Program-made: the position numbers and the translations under genes | The notes under the pieces: generated by a model | Seen by the model: only the letters and a program-made list of their open reading frames with translations | What the model was told of the DNA's origin: nothing | Database searches by the model: none | Source: CAIYRG01 sp036273455 | GTDB lineage: Bacteria; Pseudomonadota; Alphaproteobacteria; Micropepsales; Micropepsaceae | Direction of reading: 5' to 3' | Length of the DNA stretch: 64,000 nucleotides | NCBI GenBank assembly: GCA_036273455.1 | Contig: DASUHP010000024.1 | Location: 10,770 to 74,769, forward strand | Shown: positions 18,952 through 29,095 of the stretch, piece after piece | Layout of the letters: every line of letters starts with the position of its first letter | Numbering within the stretch: the stretch's first letter is position 1

Positions 18952-19051
18952 CGCACCGACCGGTCCGTTTGCCCTTACGCGTCAGTCCCCATTCAGCTAG
19001 CGCATTATCCCACAACTTCAAAGTCTCGCTTCGCCATTCGGAGGGCTCGCC

Positions 19052-20587
19052 ATGACGATCAATTTCCAACTGCCACAGGCAAAAGAAGCACAGGAACTCA
19101 AGCCGCGGATCACCGTGCTTGGCGTCGGCGGCGCCGGCGGCAATGCCGTCAACAACATGATCAATGCGCGTTTGGAAGGCGTCAGTTTCTTAGTCGCCAA
19201 TACCGACGCACAGGCGCTTCTGCTGTCGAAGGCGGAACGCAAAATCCAGCTTGGCGCCGAACTGACGCAAGGGCTCGGGGCCGGTGCGAAACCGGAAATC
19301 GGCCAGGGCGCCGCTGCCGAATCACTGCCCGAAATCCTCGACGCGCTTGCCGGCTCGCATATGGTGTTCATCACCGCAGGCATGGGCGGCGGCACCGGCA
19401 CTGGCGCCGCTCCGGTGATCGCCCGCGCCGTTCGCGAACAGGGAATTCTGACGGTCGGAGTCGTGACCAAGCCATTCCACTTCGAGGGCGACCGGCGTAT
19501 GCGTGTCGCCGAGCGCGGCATCGACGAAATGCAAAGCCATGTCGACACGCTCATCATCATTCCCAATCAGAATCTGTTTCGCGTGGCAAACGAACGGACC
19601 ACCTTCGCGCAGGCATTTGCCATGGCGGACGATGTGCTGCACTCCGGGGTGCGCGGCGTGACCGACCTCATTGTCATGCCGGGATTGATCAATCGGGACT
19701 TCGCCGACATCAAGACAGTGATGTCGGAGATGGGCAAGGCGATGATGGGCACCGGCGAAATGCAGGGCGAGGGCCGGGCGCTGAAGGCCGCGGAAGCCGC
19801 GATTTCGAATCCGCTGCTGGATGATGTCTCCATGAAGGGTGCGCGCGCAGTACTGATCAATGTCACCGGCGGGCCCGATCTGATGCTGTTCGAGGTCGAT
19901 GAGGCGGTGAACCGGGTTCGCGCCGAGGTTGACTGCGACGCCAATATCCTGTTCGGCAGCGCCTTGTCGGAAGATATGGAAGGCCGGGTGCGCGTGTCTG
20001 TCGTCGCCACCGGTATCGACGCCGAACAGGCGCGGCAGGCAAACAACGTCCAGAAATTCCCCGGGCGGCGCAAACCTGCCGAACCGGCCGCGGAAACGGC
20101 GGAGCCGGAGTGCGTGCTTCCGGTCCCCGAACCGGAGGCTCTCACCATCCTGTCGGCAGAACCGGCCGCGAACGCGGAGTTCCTTGCTTCCATGCAGGAG
20201 CCGTTGACTCTGGGTGGAGAGGATTCACCGGTCATCGCCGAAACACATTCGCGTTCTTTCGCTCCCCCGGCAGCGGCGCCGGTTGCGCCGGAACGGCCGA
20301 AGCGGCGCGTATTTGGTCTGTTCGGTGGGCGCAAGCGGGAAGAAACTCCCGCGCCAATAGAGCCGCGTTTCGACATCCGCAAAAAGCCGGATACGGAAAT
20401 GTTCCGCGACGATGTTAGAACCAACGCCGCCGCATTGACACTGCAGCGTGGAAACGGTTCCGGTGATTTGCAGGAACCGGCGGCGGGGGAACGCCCGTTG
20501 AAACCACGCGCGGACGATCTGTTCGCAAATGCCGGTGAGAATTTTGAAATACCGGCCTTTCTGAGGCGGCAAAAAACCGGGTCATGA
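19052..20587 (+). CDS. ftsZ: cell division GTPase FtsZ
   Basis: This 511-residue tubulin homologue forms the Z ring. The N-terminal GTPase domain contains GVGGAGGNAVNNMI and the tubulin signature GGGTGTGAAPVIA (about residue 108). A long, acidic, proline/alanine-rich linker (about residues 320-495) precedes the conserved C-terminal peptide FEIPAFLRRQ, which binds FtsA. The strong RBS GGAGGG precedes the ATG. The 100-bp gap after ftsA is one of the largest within the cluster, so an internal ftsZ promoter is possible. Confidence 0.97.
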   Translation: MTINFQLPQAKEAQELKPRITVLGVGGAGGNAVNNMINARLEGVSFLVANTDAQALLLSKAERKIQLGAELTQGLGAGAKPEIGQGAAAESLPEILDALAGSHMVFITAGMGGGTGTGAAPVIARAVREQGILTVGVVTKPFHFEGDRRMRVAERGIDEMQSHVDTLIIIPNQNLFRVANERTTFAQAFAMADDVLHSGVRGVTDLIVMPGLINRDFADIKTVMSEMGKAMMGTGEMQGEGRALKAAEAAISNPLLDDVSMKGARAVLINVTGGPDLMLFEVDEAVNRVRAEVDCDANILFGSALSEDMEGRVRVSVVATGIDAEQARQANNVQKFPGRRKPAEPAAETAEPECVLPVPEPEALTILSAEPAANAEFLASMQEPLTLGGEDSPVIAETHSRSFAPPAAAPVAPERPKRRVFGLFGGRKREETPAPIEPRFDIRKKPDTEMFRDDVRTNAAALTLQRGNGSGDLQEPAAGERPLKPRADDLFANAGENFEIPAFLRRQKTGS

Positions 20588-21441
20588 ACCTGCGCCGCAC
20601 GATCGCGCGTGAAATTGCGGTCGAAGGTGTCGCACTGCATGCCGGCGTGCCGGTCCGAATGCGCATTCGTCCAGCTGCCGGCAAGACCGGAATCCGGTTT
20701 TGCCGCAGCGATCTGCCGCAACGCCCGCTGATTGCCGCCCTCTGGAACAATATACTGGATTCCCGCTTCGCAACCGTTATCGCCGAGGATGGCAATTCTG
20801 TCGGAGTGACTGAGCATCTGCTGGCGGCGCTCTCTGCGTCGGGCATCGACGATTGCCTGATTGAACTGAACGGTCCCGAGCCGCCCTTCCTCGATGGTGA
20901 CGCCCTGTCATTTTTGCAGCTTCTGGATCAGGCCGGCGCGCGTGAACTGGATATGGTGCGCGAAGCGATCGTGGTTCGGCGCCCGGTCAGCGTCGAGGCA
21001 GCTGAGGCAAGCGTGAAATTGTTGCCGGCTGTCGAGCCGGAATTCCTATTCGACATCGACTTTCCCGGGACCATCGTCGGTCACCAGACATTCGCGTGCA
21101 AGTTCAACGAAACGACATTCCGGCAGGAGATCGCCCCGGCGCGGACGTTCGGCTTTCTTGATCAGGCAGAGGCATTGCGCAAGGCCGGTTTCGCACGCGG
21201 TGCGAGTCTGGATAACACACTGGTGATTGATGGTGGCCGCCTCTGCAATCCCGAAAAGCAGCGCTTCGCGGACGAGTTTGTTCGCCACAAAATCCTCGAT
21301 GCCATTGGCGATCTGAAGCTCGCCGGTGCGGCGGTCATTGCGCGTTTTGAGGGGCACCGGTCCAGCCATGCGCTGAATGCGGCACTTCTGCGGCGGCTTT
21401 TTTCCGATCCGGACAATTACCGGAGGATTGCGGCGTATTGA
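20584..21441 (+). CDS. lpxC: UDP-3-O-acyl-N-acetylglucosamine deacetylase LpxC
   Basis: This zinc deacetylase of 285 residues performs the committed step of lipid A synthesis. The zinc ligands are seen in VTEHLLAAL (His near residue 78) and in RHKILDAIGDL (His and Asp near residues 237-241). The catalytic His is in GHRSSHALN near residue 260. It is a little shorter than the usual 300 residues. It overlaps the ftsZ stop by 4 nt, linking outer-membrane lipid supply to division genes. Confidence 0.95.
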   Translation: MNLRRTIAREIAVEGVALHAGVPVRMRIRPAAGKTGIRFCRSDLPQRPLIAALWNNILDSRFATVIAEDGNSVGVTEHLLAALSASGIDDCLIELNGPEPPFLDGDALSFLQLLDQAGARELDMVREAIVVRRPVSVEAAEASVKLLPAVEPEFLFDIDFPGTIVGHQTFACKFNETTFRQEIAPARTFGFLDQAEALRKAGFARGASLDNTLVIDGGRLCNPEKQRFADEFVRHKILDAIGDLKLAGAAVIARFEGHRSSHALNAALLRRLFSDPDNYRRIAAY

Positions 21442-21516
21442 CAATTCGTCATCTGGACCAATGGCCCGCAGCAATGGCATAAGACCGCAAACCGCTGCAA
21501 TTTTGGTTGCAAACCC

Positions 21517-22404
21517 ATGTCTCTGAAGTTTCTGTTTGAAACCGGTCTTCCTGCGGCCCGGAAATCGGGCCGGGGAGCGAGAATTGGCTTCATCCGTATC
21601 GCGGCGGCCGCGGCGATGGGAGCAATCCCAATCGCGCTGTCGGCATGCTCCAGTGACGACCAAATGACGGCGCAATATGTCGAGCGGCCGATCGAGCAGA
21701 TTTATGCCGATGCGTGGAAACTCATCAACCGGCAGGATTGGCTGAATGCCGGGCGCCAGTTTGACGAGGTCGAGCGGCAGCACCCCTATTCGGTCTGGGC
21801 GCGCCGGGCGATGCTGATGTCGGCATTCTGCTACTACGAGGGCAATCGCTATCAGGATGCAATCGATGCAGCATCGCGCTTTATCCAGCTGCATCCGGGC
21901 AACAAGGATGTTCCTTATGCCTATTACCTGAAGGCGATTTCGCTGTACGAGCAGATCGCCGATGTCAATCACGATCAGGGAAAAACCGACGAGGCGTTGA
22001 CCGCTCTTCAGGATCTGGTGCAGCGGTATCCCGACACGGAATATGCGCGCGATGCGCGGCTCAAAATGGATCTGGCGCGCGATCATCTGGCCGGACGGGA
22101 AATGACGATCGGCCGATTTTACCTGCGAAACGGCGATTATATCGCGGCGATCAACCGGTTCCGTACAGTTGTGGACAAATACCAGACCACGACGCATGCG
22201 CCGGAAGCACTGGAGCGGCTCACGGAAGCCTATCTGGCGCTGGGTATCGTCAAGGAAGCCCAGACTTCGGCCGCCGTCCTCGGATTCAACTATCCGCACA
22301 GCGACTGGTATATGGATGCCTATAATCTGTTGACCAACCAGAATCTCGCGCCCGCGGAAGACAAGGAATCCTGGATCAGCAAGGCCTATCACGCGGTATT
22401 CTAG
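21517..22404 (+). CDS. bamD: outer membrane protein assembly factor BamD
   Basis: This lipoprotein of 295 residues is built of TPR repeats and is part of the BAM complex that inserts beta-barrel proteins into the outer membrane. The lipobox L-S-A-Cys44 follows a long N-terminal segment. The real start may therefore be later than the ATG given, since 44 residues is long for a signal peptide. The AYYLKAISLYEQI-type YfiO repeats fill the mature part. It lies between lpxC and recN, the usual alphaproteobacterial context. Confidence 0.92.
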   Translation: MSLKFLFETGLPAARKSGRGARIGFIRIAAAAAMGAIPIALSACSSDDQMTAQYVERPIEQIYADAWKLINRQDWLNAGRQFDEVERQHPYSVWARRAMLMSAFCYYEGNRYQDAIDAASRFIQLHPGNKDVPYAYYLKAISLYEQIADVNHDQGKTDEALTALQDLVQRYPDTEYARDARLKMDLARDHLAGREMTIGRFYLRNGDYIAAINRFRTVVDKYQTTTHAPEALERLTEAYLALGIVKEAQTSAAVLGFNYPHSDWYMDAYNLLTNQNLAPAEDKESWISKAYHAVF

Positions 22405-22483
22405 GCCTGATCGAATCGCGTGACGGTCAGCGCGACAGGGCGTGAGGGGCGGCAATGCGCGACATAGTGTCGATTGGTCTGCC

Positions 22484-24172
22484 ATGCTGACGTCGCTGAT
22501 TGTCCGCGACATTGTTCTCATCGAACGGGCCGAGCTGTCGTTCTCGGCCGGCCTGAATGTTCTCACCGGCGAGACTGGCGCCGGGAAATCCATTTTGCTG
22601 GATGCGCTGGGGCTCGCCGCCGGCGAACGCGCCAATGGGCGCGCATGCCTGCGTTCGGGCGCCGAGCAGGCAGTTGCCGTTGCGGGATTTGAATTGCCGC
22701 CGACACATCCGGCGCGCGCGATCTTGCATCAAAGCGGCATCGCTCACGAGGAGGGTGAACTCGTCCTGCGCCGTGTCGTGTCTGCCGATGGCCGCAGCCG
22801 CGCATTCATCGATGATCAGCCGGTTGGCGTCCAGCTTGCACGGGAAATCGGTTCGGTGCTGGTGGAGGTACACGGACAAGCCGACGACCGGGGGCTGTTC
22901 GATCCGGCAAGTCATCGCACGCTGCTGGATGCATTTGGCGGGAATGAAGCGTTGGCGGCGGAAGTCGCGGGCAACTTACTGCGAGTTCAAACCGCGAAGG
23001 ACCGGGTCGAGCAATTGCGAAACGCGCGGGATTCCGCCCTGCGCGAATCCGAGTTCCTGCGATTTGCATTGGATGAGCTGGCAAAACTGTCGCCGCAGCC
23101 CGGAGAAGAGGCGGAACTGGCGTCCACGCGCGCGCTGATGATGAATGCCGGCCGACTCGCCCAGGACATCGCAGCAGCCTTTGACTTTGTCGGCGGCGAT
23201 GGTGGCGCCGAAGTGAAACTCAGCAATGCTCTGAGGCGTTTGTCGCGTCTTCCCGAACAGGGACGTGACGCTACAAAGCGGGAGGAAGAGGCACTCGAAT
23301 CGGCTCTGGTCCTGGTGCAGGACGCGCGCTCCGGACTCGAACAATTGTTGACGCGCCTCAATGCAGATCCGGCGAAACTCGAACAGCTTGAGGAAAGACT
23401 GTTCGCGCTCAGAGCGGCCGCCCGGAAATACAATGTCACTTCCGATGCATTGCCGGCGCTCGCAGCGGAATTCGGCGCCAGGCTCGCCGCACTCGAATCC
23501 GGAGAAACCTCGGTCGCCGGTGCGGAAGCCGAACTGACGCGCAATCTCGCCGCTTATCGCACCGCGAGCGCGAAGCTGTCTTCCGCCCGCGCCGAAGCCG
23601 CGAAGCGGCTGGAAGATGCAGTTGCGAAGGAACTGGGGCCCCTGAAGCTCGGCGGCGCGAAGTTTCGCGTTGCGATAACGCCGCTTCCCGGCGAAACAGC
23701 GAATGGCCTGGATCGGATCGCCTTCGAGATCGCAACCATTGAAGGCGGCGGCTTCGGGCCGCTGACGCGAATCGCATCGGGCGGCGAACTCGCGCGGTTT
23801 GCCCTCGCCCTGAAAGTCGCGCTGGCGGAATCCAGCCCGCCTGCTGTGCTGGTTTTCGACGAGGTGGATCGCGGCGTCGGTGGCGCAGTCGCCGCTGCAG
23901 TCGGTGAACGTCTGCAAAAACTCGCGCGAAATACGCAAGTGCTGCTGGTCACCCATTCGCCGCAGGTCGCAGCGCGCGCCGTCCGCCATTTCCGGATCGT
24001 CCGCGGGCGTGGTGCAACCTCGGTGCAGATGCTGTCGCCGGAAGAGCGGGTTGAGGAAATCGCGCGCATGCTCTCGGGTGCGAGTGTCACCGACGAAGCG
24101 CGTGCGGCGGCGCGGCGATTGCTGGCCGAAGCCAGCGTGACCTCGCCGCGACGCAAGCGGGCTCGTGCGTGA
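22484..24172 (+). CDS. recN: DNA repair protein RecN
   Basis: This SMC-like ATPase of 562 residues acts in double-strand-break repair. The N-terminal Walker A is GETGAGKS (about residue 29). A central coiled coil of about 150-350 follows, then the C-terminal ABC signature SGGELARFALALK and the Walker B LVFDEVDRGVGG. The ATG at 22484 (MLTSLIVRDIVLIERAELSF) is preferred, because the open frame extends 42 nt upstream without homology. The stop overlaps the GTG of ligA. Confidence 0.95.
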   Translation: MLTSLIVRDIVLIERAELSFSAGLNVLTGETGAGKSILLDALGLAAGERANGRACLRSGAEQAVAVAGFELPPTHPARAILHQSGIAHEEGELVLRRVVSADGRSRAFIDDQPVGVQLAREIGSVLVEVHGQADDRGLFDPASHRTLLDAFGGNEALAAEVAGNLLRVQTAKDRVEQLRNARDSALRESEFLRFALDELAKLSPQPGEEAELASTRALMMNAGRLAQDIAAAFDFVGGDGGAEVKLSNALRRLSRLPEQGRDATKREEEALESALVLVQDARSGLEQLLTRLNADPAKLEQLEERLFALRAAARKYNVTSDALPALAAEFGARLAALESGETSVAGAEAELTRNLAAYRTASAKLSSARAEAAKRLEDAVAKELGPLKLGGAKFRVAITPLPGETANGLDRIAFEIATIEGGGFGPLTRIASGGELARFALALKVALAESSPPAVLVFDEVDRGVGGAVAAAVGERLQKLARNTQVLLVTHSPQVAARAVRHFRIVRGRGATSVQMLSPEERVEEIARMLSGASVTDEARAAARRLLAEASVTSPRRKRARA

Positions 24173-26265
24173 GCAAGCCCGCGGGAAAAGCGGTGGACCT
24201 GCTGACGGACGAGGAGGCGAAGGCCGAACTCGCGCGGCTGGCGCATGACATCGCTGAAAATGACCGTCTCTACTACCAGGAAGACGCTCCGCACCTTTCG
24301 GATGCGGAATATGATGCGCTTCGCCACCGCAACGACGAGATCGAGAAGCGCTTCCCTGAGCTGATCCGTCACGACAGTCCCTCGCAACGGGTTGGTGCGA
24401 AGCCCGCGGAAAGATTCGAAAAAGTTCGCCATGCGCGGCCAATGCTTTCGCTCGACAACGCATTCACGGCGGAAGATGTCGTCGATTTCGTCGGCCGGGT
24501 GCGCCGTTTTCTGGGCATGGCGGCGGATGAGGAATTGGTTCTGGTGGCCGAACCGAAAATTGACGGCTTGTCCTCAAGCCTGCGCTATGAACATGGCAGG
24601 CTGGTGCTCGCGGCGACGCGCGGCGATGGCGCCGAAGGCGAAAATGTCACCGCGAATGTCCGTACCATTCACGACGTGCCAAAAACCGTCCGCAGCGGAA
24701 TGCCGGAAGTGTTCGAGGTGAGGGGCGAGGTTTATATGAGCCACGCCGATTTCGCCGAATTGAACCGGCGACAGGAACGTGTGGGCGAGAAGATTTTTGC
24801 CAATCCGCGCAATTCGGCGGCCGGTTCGCTGCGGCAGCTCGATCCGGCGATTACCGCCCGGCGGCCGTTACGCTTCTTTGCCTATCATTGGGGCGAGGTG
24901 TCGAAGCTTCCCGGAGCCACGCACTGGGATGTTTTGCAGGCACTGAAGTCCTGGGGATTTCCGGTCAATCCACTGACGCGCCGCTGCGCTACCGTGGATG
25001 ACGCGCTCGAATTCTACAACGAGGTGCAGCACAAGCGCGCGGATCTCGGCTACGACATTGACGGGGTGGTCTATAAGGTGGACCGGCTCGACCTGCAAAA
25101 CCGTCTGGGGTTCGTCTCGCGCTGTCCGCGCTGGGCCGTTGCGCACAAATTTCCGGCCGAACAGGCCGAAAGCACAGTCGAGCGCGTCGCCGTCTATGTC
25201 GGGCGCACCGGCGCACTGACCCCGGTTGCGCATATCAAGCCGGTGACTGTCGGTGGCGTCGTCGTGCAGAACGTCTCGATGCACAATGAGGATGAAGTTG
25301 CGCGCAAGGACGTGCGGGTAGGAGACACTGTTGTCGTTCAGCGCGCGGGCGATGTCATACCCCAGCTCGTTTGTGTCGTGCTTGAGCGCAGGCCGAAGGG
25401 CACGCATCGCTACAAAATGCCGGATCGCTGTCCCATTTGCGGCAGTCATGCAACCCGGGAAATCAACCCCAAGACAGGTGAACCGGAGGCGGCGCGGCGT
25501 TGCGTCAATACGCTGTCATGCCCGGCGCAAGCGGTGGAACGGCTGCGCCATTTCGCATCGCGCGACGCCTTCGATATCGAAGGCCTGGGCGAGAAAACCG
25601 TTGCCGAATTCTTCGAAGACGGGCTGCTGCGCGAGCCAGCCGACATCTTCCACCTTGAAGCACACTACGGCCAGGGCGCGAACGCCATCATGGAGCGCGA
25701 AGGGTGGGGCGAACAATCCGCAGGCAAACTATTTCGCGCGATCGACGCCCGCCGGAAGGTTTCGCTCGACCGCTTTATCCTTTCGCTGTCGATCCCGCAT
25801 GTCGGCGAAACCACCGCGCGGCTCCTCGCACGCAATTTCCATTCCTTGAAAGCCTTTCTGTCCTCCATGGAAAGCGGCCATGCCGTTGAAGATCTCGATG
25901 ATATCGAAGGCATCGGCGATGTCATGGCGGCGGCGATCAAGTCGTTTTTTGAGGAGAAGCACAACCGTGAGGCGATCGCGCATCTGCTTGAATGCGTCAA
26001 GGTCGAGGATTTTGCCGCGCCAGCCCTCGCCAATAGCGAATTGGCTGGCAAGACAGTGGTGTTCACCGGCACGCTGGAACGCATGACTCGAAATGAGGCA
26101 AAAGCCCGCGCCGAGGCGATGGGCGCCAAAGTTGCCGGTTCGGTTTCGACAAAGACCGATCTGGTGGTCGCCGGACCCGGCGCGGGATCGAAGTTAAAAA
26201 ACGCGGAAGCCCTGGGGGTCAAGGTGATCTCCGAAGATGAGTGGCTGGCCCTGATCGGAACGTGA
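24169..26265 (+). CDS. ligA: NAD-dependent DNA ligase LigA
   Basis: This 698-residue enzyme seals nicks during replication and repair using NAD+. The N-terminal Ia domain (YYQEDAPHLSDAEYD) is followed by the adenylation lysine in EPKIDGLSSS. An OB fold and the four-cysteine zinc finger (CPICGSH to CVNTLSCP) come next. HhH repeats and a C-terminal BRCT domain (ELAGKTVVFTGTLERMTRNEA) complete the standard layout. The GTG start overlaps recN. Confidence 0.97.
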   Translation: MSKPAGKAVDLLTDEEAKAELARLAHDIAENDRLYYQEDAPHLSDAEYDALRHRNDEIEKRFPELIRHDSPSQRVGAKPAERFEKVRHARPMLSLDNAFTAEDVVDFVGRVRRFLGMAADEELVLVAEPKIDGLSSSLRYEHGRLVLAATRGDGAEGENVTANVRTIHDVPKTVRSGMPEVFEVRGEVYMSHADFAELNRRQERVGEKIFANPRNSAAGSLRQLDPAITARRPLRFFAYHWGEVSKLPGATHWDVLQALKSWGFPVNPLTRRCATVDDALEFYNEVQHKRADLGYDIDGVVYKVDRLDLQNRLGFVSRCPRWAVAHKFPAEQAESTVERVAVYVGRTGALTPVAHIKPVTVGGVVVQNVSMHNEDEVARKDVRVGDTVVVQRAGDVIPQLVCVVLERRPKGTHRYKMPDRCPICGSHATREINPKTGEPEAARRCVNTLSCPAQAVERLRHFASRDAFDIEGLGEKTVAEFFEDGLLREPADIFHLEAHYGQGANAIMEREGWGEQSAGKLFRAIDARRKVSLDRFILSLSIPHVGETTARLLARNFHSLKAFLSSMESGHAVEDLDDIEGIGDVMAAAIKSFFEEKHNREAIAHLLECVKVEDFAAPALANSELAGKTVVFTGTLERMTRNEAKARAEAMGAKVAGSVSTKTDLVVAGPGAGSKLKNAEALGVKVISEDEWLALIGT

Positions 26266-26343
26266 CCGGCCAAAGCTCAGTCATTTGATTTCCGCGGCGC
26301 TTCCTGTAGCGTCCGGGACGGTTGTATTCGTTAAGGTATTTTG

Positions 26344-27951
26344 ATGATTTCCGGCTCCCGCCGCGACATTGCGCTGGCCGCCCGCGCCTGGCCTTTTGAA
26401 GAAGCGCGAAAAATCCTTGCTCGCATTGAACGCCGGCAGAAGGCCGGAAGAGCGCTGGATACTGTTCTGTTCGAAACCGGTTATGGTCCCTCCGGGCTGC
26501 CGCATATCGGCACGTTCGGCGAGGTTGCGCGAACAAGCTGGGTTCGGCGGGCCTTTCACGAGTTCAGCGACATTCCGACTCGCCTGGTCGCGTTTTCGGA
26601 CGACATGGATGGTTTGCGCAAAGTGCCGGACAACGTGCCAAACCAGGAGATGCTGCGCGAACATCTCGGCAAGCCGCTGACATCCATTCCCGATCCATTC
26701 GGCACGCATGGCAGTTTCGGTGCGCATAACAATGCGCGGCTGAAGGCATTTCTCGACCGCTTCGGTTTCGCGTATGAGTTTTTCAGCTCGACTGAGTGTT
26801 ATCGCAACGGTCTGTTCGACCAGGCGCTGCTCGCGGTGCTTGCACATTATGAAGAAGTGCGCGACGTCGTGTTGCCGACGCTCGGTCCGGAACGCCGCGC
26901 GACCTACAGTCCCTTTCTTCCGCTTTGCCGGCGTACCGGGCAGGTCCTGCAGGTGCCCATTGTCGCCTGGGATGTTGGCGCGGGAACCGTGGCGTATCAG
27001 GACGAAGGCAGGCGAACCGAAGTGCCGGTCACTGGCGGTCATTGCAAGCTGCAATGGAAGGCGGATTGGGCGATGCGCTGGTTCGCGCTTGGCGTCGATT
27101 ACGAAATGTCCGGCAAGGATCTGATCCCGTCGGTCGAATTGTCGACGCGGATCGTTCGCATTCTCGGCGGCGAACCGCCCGAGACGCTGACCTACGAACT
27201 GTTTCTCGATGAGGCTGGCCAGAAGATCTCGAAGTCCAGGGGCAATGGTCTATCCGTGGACGAATGGCTTGCCTATGGGCCCGAGGAAAGCCTGGCGTTT
27301 TTCATGTTTCAGAAGCCGAAGGCGGCCAAGCGGCTGTTTTTCGATGCCATTCCAAAATCGGTGGACGATTATCTGGCCTTCATTGCGCAGTACCGGCGTG
27401 AAACCAGTGACGCGGCGGGCTTCGAAAATCCCGTCTGGTTCATCCATGCCGGCTCTCCGCCCGGCGAGGATTATCCCGCGAGCTTCGCCTTGCTGCTCAA
27501 TCTGGTCAGTGCGTCGGGCGCGCATGACCGCAATGTGCTGTGGGGCTTCATCCGCGCCTATGCGCCGGGCGCGGGTCCGGCGACGCATCCGGGACTCGAC
27601 CGGCTCGTCGGCTATGCGCTCAAGTATTTCGAGGACTTCGTCAAACCGCAAAAGCGCTATCGTGCGGCCACAGCCAAAGAGCGCGAAGCCCTGGCAGCGC
27701 TTGCGGATGCGCTGGAGAACATGGCCGAACAACGTGACGGTGAGACCGTGCAGAACGTCGTGTATGAGATTGGCAAGAGCCACGGATTCGAACCGCTGCG
27801 CGACTGGTTCAAGGCGATTTACGAGGTGGCGCTGGGTCAAACCCAGGGCCCGCGTTTCGGTTCCTTTGCGGCCTTGTTTGGCTGTGCCGAGACGGCGGTG
27901 CTGATCCGCACCGCGCTGTCGGGTGCATTTCTTTCGGGTGCTAAAGCATGA
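26344..27951 (+). CDS. lysS: class I lysyl-tRNA synthetase
   Basis: This 535-residue enzyme charges tRNA-Lys. It belongs to the class I (archaeal-type) LysRS rather than the common class II form. The Rossmann-fold signatures are visible as GPSGLPHIGTFGE (HIGH-like, about residue 44-56) and KISKSRGN (KMSKS-like, about residue 298). Class I LysRS is typical of archaea, spirochaetes and many alphaproteobacteria. The ATG at 26344 is preferred to the adjoining in-frame TTG. The gene overlaps the next one by 4 nt. Confidence 0.93.
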   Translation: MISGSRRDIALAARAWPFEEARKILARIERRQKAGRALDTVLFETGYGPSGLPHIGTFGEVARTSWVRRAFHEFSDIPTRLVAFSDDMDGLRKVPDNVPNQEMLREHLGKPLTSIPDPFGTHGSFGAHNNARLKAFLDRFGFAYEFFSSTECYRNGLFDQALLAVLAHYEEVRDVVLPTLGPERRATYSPFLPLCRRTGQVLQVPIVAWDVGAGTVAYQDEGRRTEVPVTGGHCKLQWKADWAMRWFALGVDYEMSGKDLIPSVELSTRIVRILGGEPPETLTYELFLDEAGQKISKSRGNGLSVDEWLAYGPEESLAFFMFQKPKAAKRLFFDAIPKSVDDYLAFIAQYRRETSDAAGFENPVWFIHAGSPPGEDYPASFALLLNLVSASGAHDRNVLWGFIRAYAPGAGPATHPGLDRLVGYALKYFEDFVKPQKRYRAATAKEREALAALADALENMAEQRDGETVQNVVYEIGKSHGFEPLRDWFKAIYEVALGQTQGPRFGSFAALFGCAETAVLIRTALSGAFLSGAKA

Positions 27952-28730
27952 TGCGGTTCATCGCGGTTTTGCTCCTTGCGGTGGCCTGGCCTGTTTTCGC
28001 GGTACACGCGCAGGATGCCGCCACTGCGTTCGAACACTATCAGACGGGCGATTATGAGGGCGCCATCAGGATCGGCGAAGCAGCCAATAACGGACCGGGC
28101 CTTGCCGTTGCGGCACGCGCGGCATTCGCGGCAGCCAATTTGCGCGACACGCCTTGCCTGTCATGCCTGCAGCGGGTGGAAGCGCTGGCGCGGCGCTCGA
28201 TCATGCTGGACATGACCAACCCGGACGCCTTCGTCTATCTCGCCGCTGCGCTCGGCTATGAATCCCGCATCATCGGCTATGTGCGCGCAACCGTTCAGAA
28301 TTATCCCCAAATGGCGAAGCAGGCGATCGATCGCGCACTTAGAGATAATCCCAATGATGCCTGGAGCCTTGCAGCACTTGGCGGATGGCATATGGAGATC
28401 GTGCGCAATGGCGGCAGTCTGGTCGCGCGCACGCTGTACGGGGCGCGTGCCGATGCGGGTGAGGATGCATTCCGGCGGGCGTTTGCAGCCGATCCCGGCA
28501 ATCTCGTCATTCGGCTGCAATATGTGCTTTCCGTCGCAGCTTTCGATCTGAACCGCTATCGCGACGAAATTGCCGGCCAATTGGCGACCATCGCCATGAC
28601 CCAGCCTCGCACCGCCTATGAAACGGCAATGAAGCAGCGCGCGGCGCGGCTGCAGGATCTGCTGAAGCCAGGGCGCAACGCAGATTTTCTCGCGCTGATC
28701 AAGAAATACCAGGGCTATCCGGAAGCATGA
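27948..28730 (+). CDS. secreted TPR-like protein of unknown function
   Basis: This 260-residue protein has a clear signal peptide (about residues 1-22, cleavage after VHAQ/DA). The mature part is an alpha-helical repeat protein resembling tetratricopeptide repeats: AFEHYQTGDYEGAIRIGEAA near residue 30, and later helices containing NPNDAWSLAALGGWHMEI. A CLSC pair near residue 65 could form a disulfide. It starts within the lysS stop and overlaps the DUF952 gene downstream, so it is probably in that operon. No specific function can be assigned. Confidence 0.75.
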   Translation: MMRFIAVLLLAVAWPVFAVHAQDAATAFEHYQTGDYEGAIRIGEAANNGPGLAVAARAAFAAANLRDTPCLSCLQRVEALARRSIMLDMTNPDAFVYLAAALGYESRIIGYVRATVQNYPQMAKQAIDRALRDNPNDAWSLAALGGWHMEIVRNGGSLVARTLYGARADAGEDAFRRAFAADPGNLVIRLQYVLSVAAFDLNRYRDEIAGQLATIAMTQPRTAYETAMKQRAARLQDLLKPGRNADFLALIKKYQGYPEA

Positions 28731-29083
28731 GCCCTTGCGTCTACAAGCTGTTTCGCCAATCCGAGTGGCACGAAGCGGCGCGCACCGGATTGTTCACTGG
28801 ATCGGCCGACGATCGCCGCGATGGATTCATCCACTTGTCCGCCGCATCCCAGGTGCGCGGTACGTTTGAGAAATATTTTGCTGCGGAGCGCGAACCGGTG
28901 CTTGCCGGATTCGACGCCGATTCGTTCGGGGCTGCGTTGAAATGGGAAATCTCGCGCAATGGCGAGCAATTCCCGCATCTATATGGCGTGCTGGACTTGG
29001 CGCGCGCGCTGTCGGTAAGCCGCATTTCGCGCGACCGCAGCGGAGCACCGGCATTCCCGACCGAAATCCCGGTTCCACAATGA
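28727..29083 (+). CDS. DUF952 family protein
   Basis: This 118-residue cytoplasmic protein has the DUF952 pattern: VYKLFRQSEWHEAARTG at the N-terminus, then DGFIHLSAASQV, and the C-terminal HLYGVLDLARAL. The family's biochemical role is not established to my knowledge. The fold is related to small ADP-ribosyl-type domains by some descriptions, which I cannot check here. It overlaps the upstream TPR-like gene by 4 nt. Confidence 0.8.
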   Translation: MSPCVYKLFRQSEWHEAARTGLFTGSADDRRDGFIHLSAASQVRGTFEKYFAAEREPVLAGFDADSFGAALKWEISRNGEQFPHLYGVLDLARALSVSRISRDRSGAPAFPTEIPVPQ

Positions 29084-29095
29084 GGTATTCGTGAG

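Noticed and set aside
21046..22635. 529-codon open frame opposite lpxC and bamD
   Set aside because: It is an antisense shadow crossing two certain genes and a gap.
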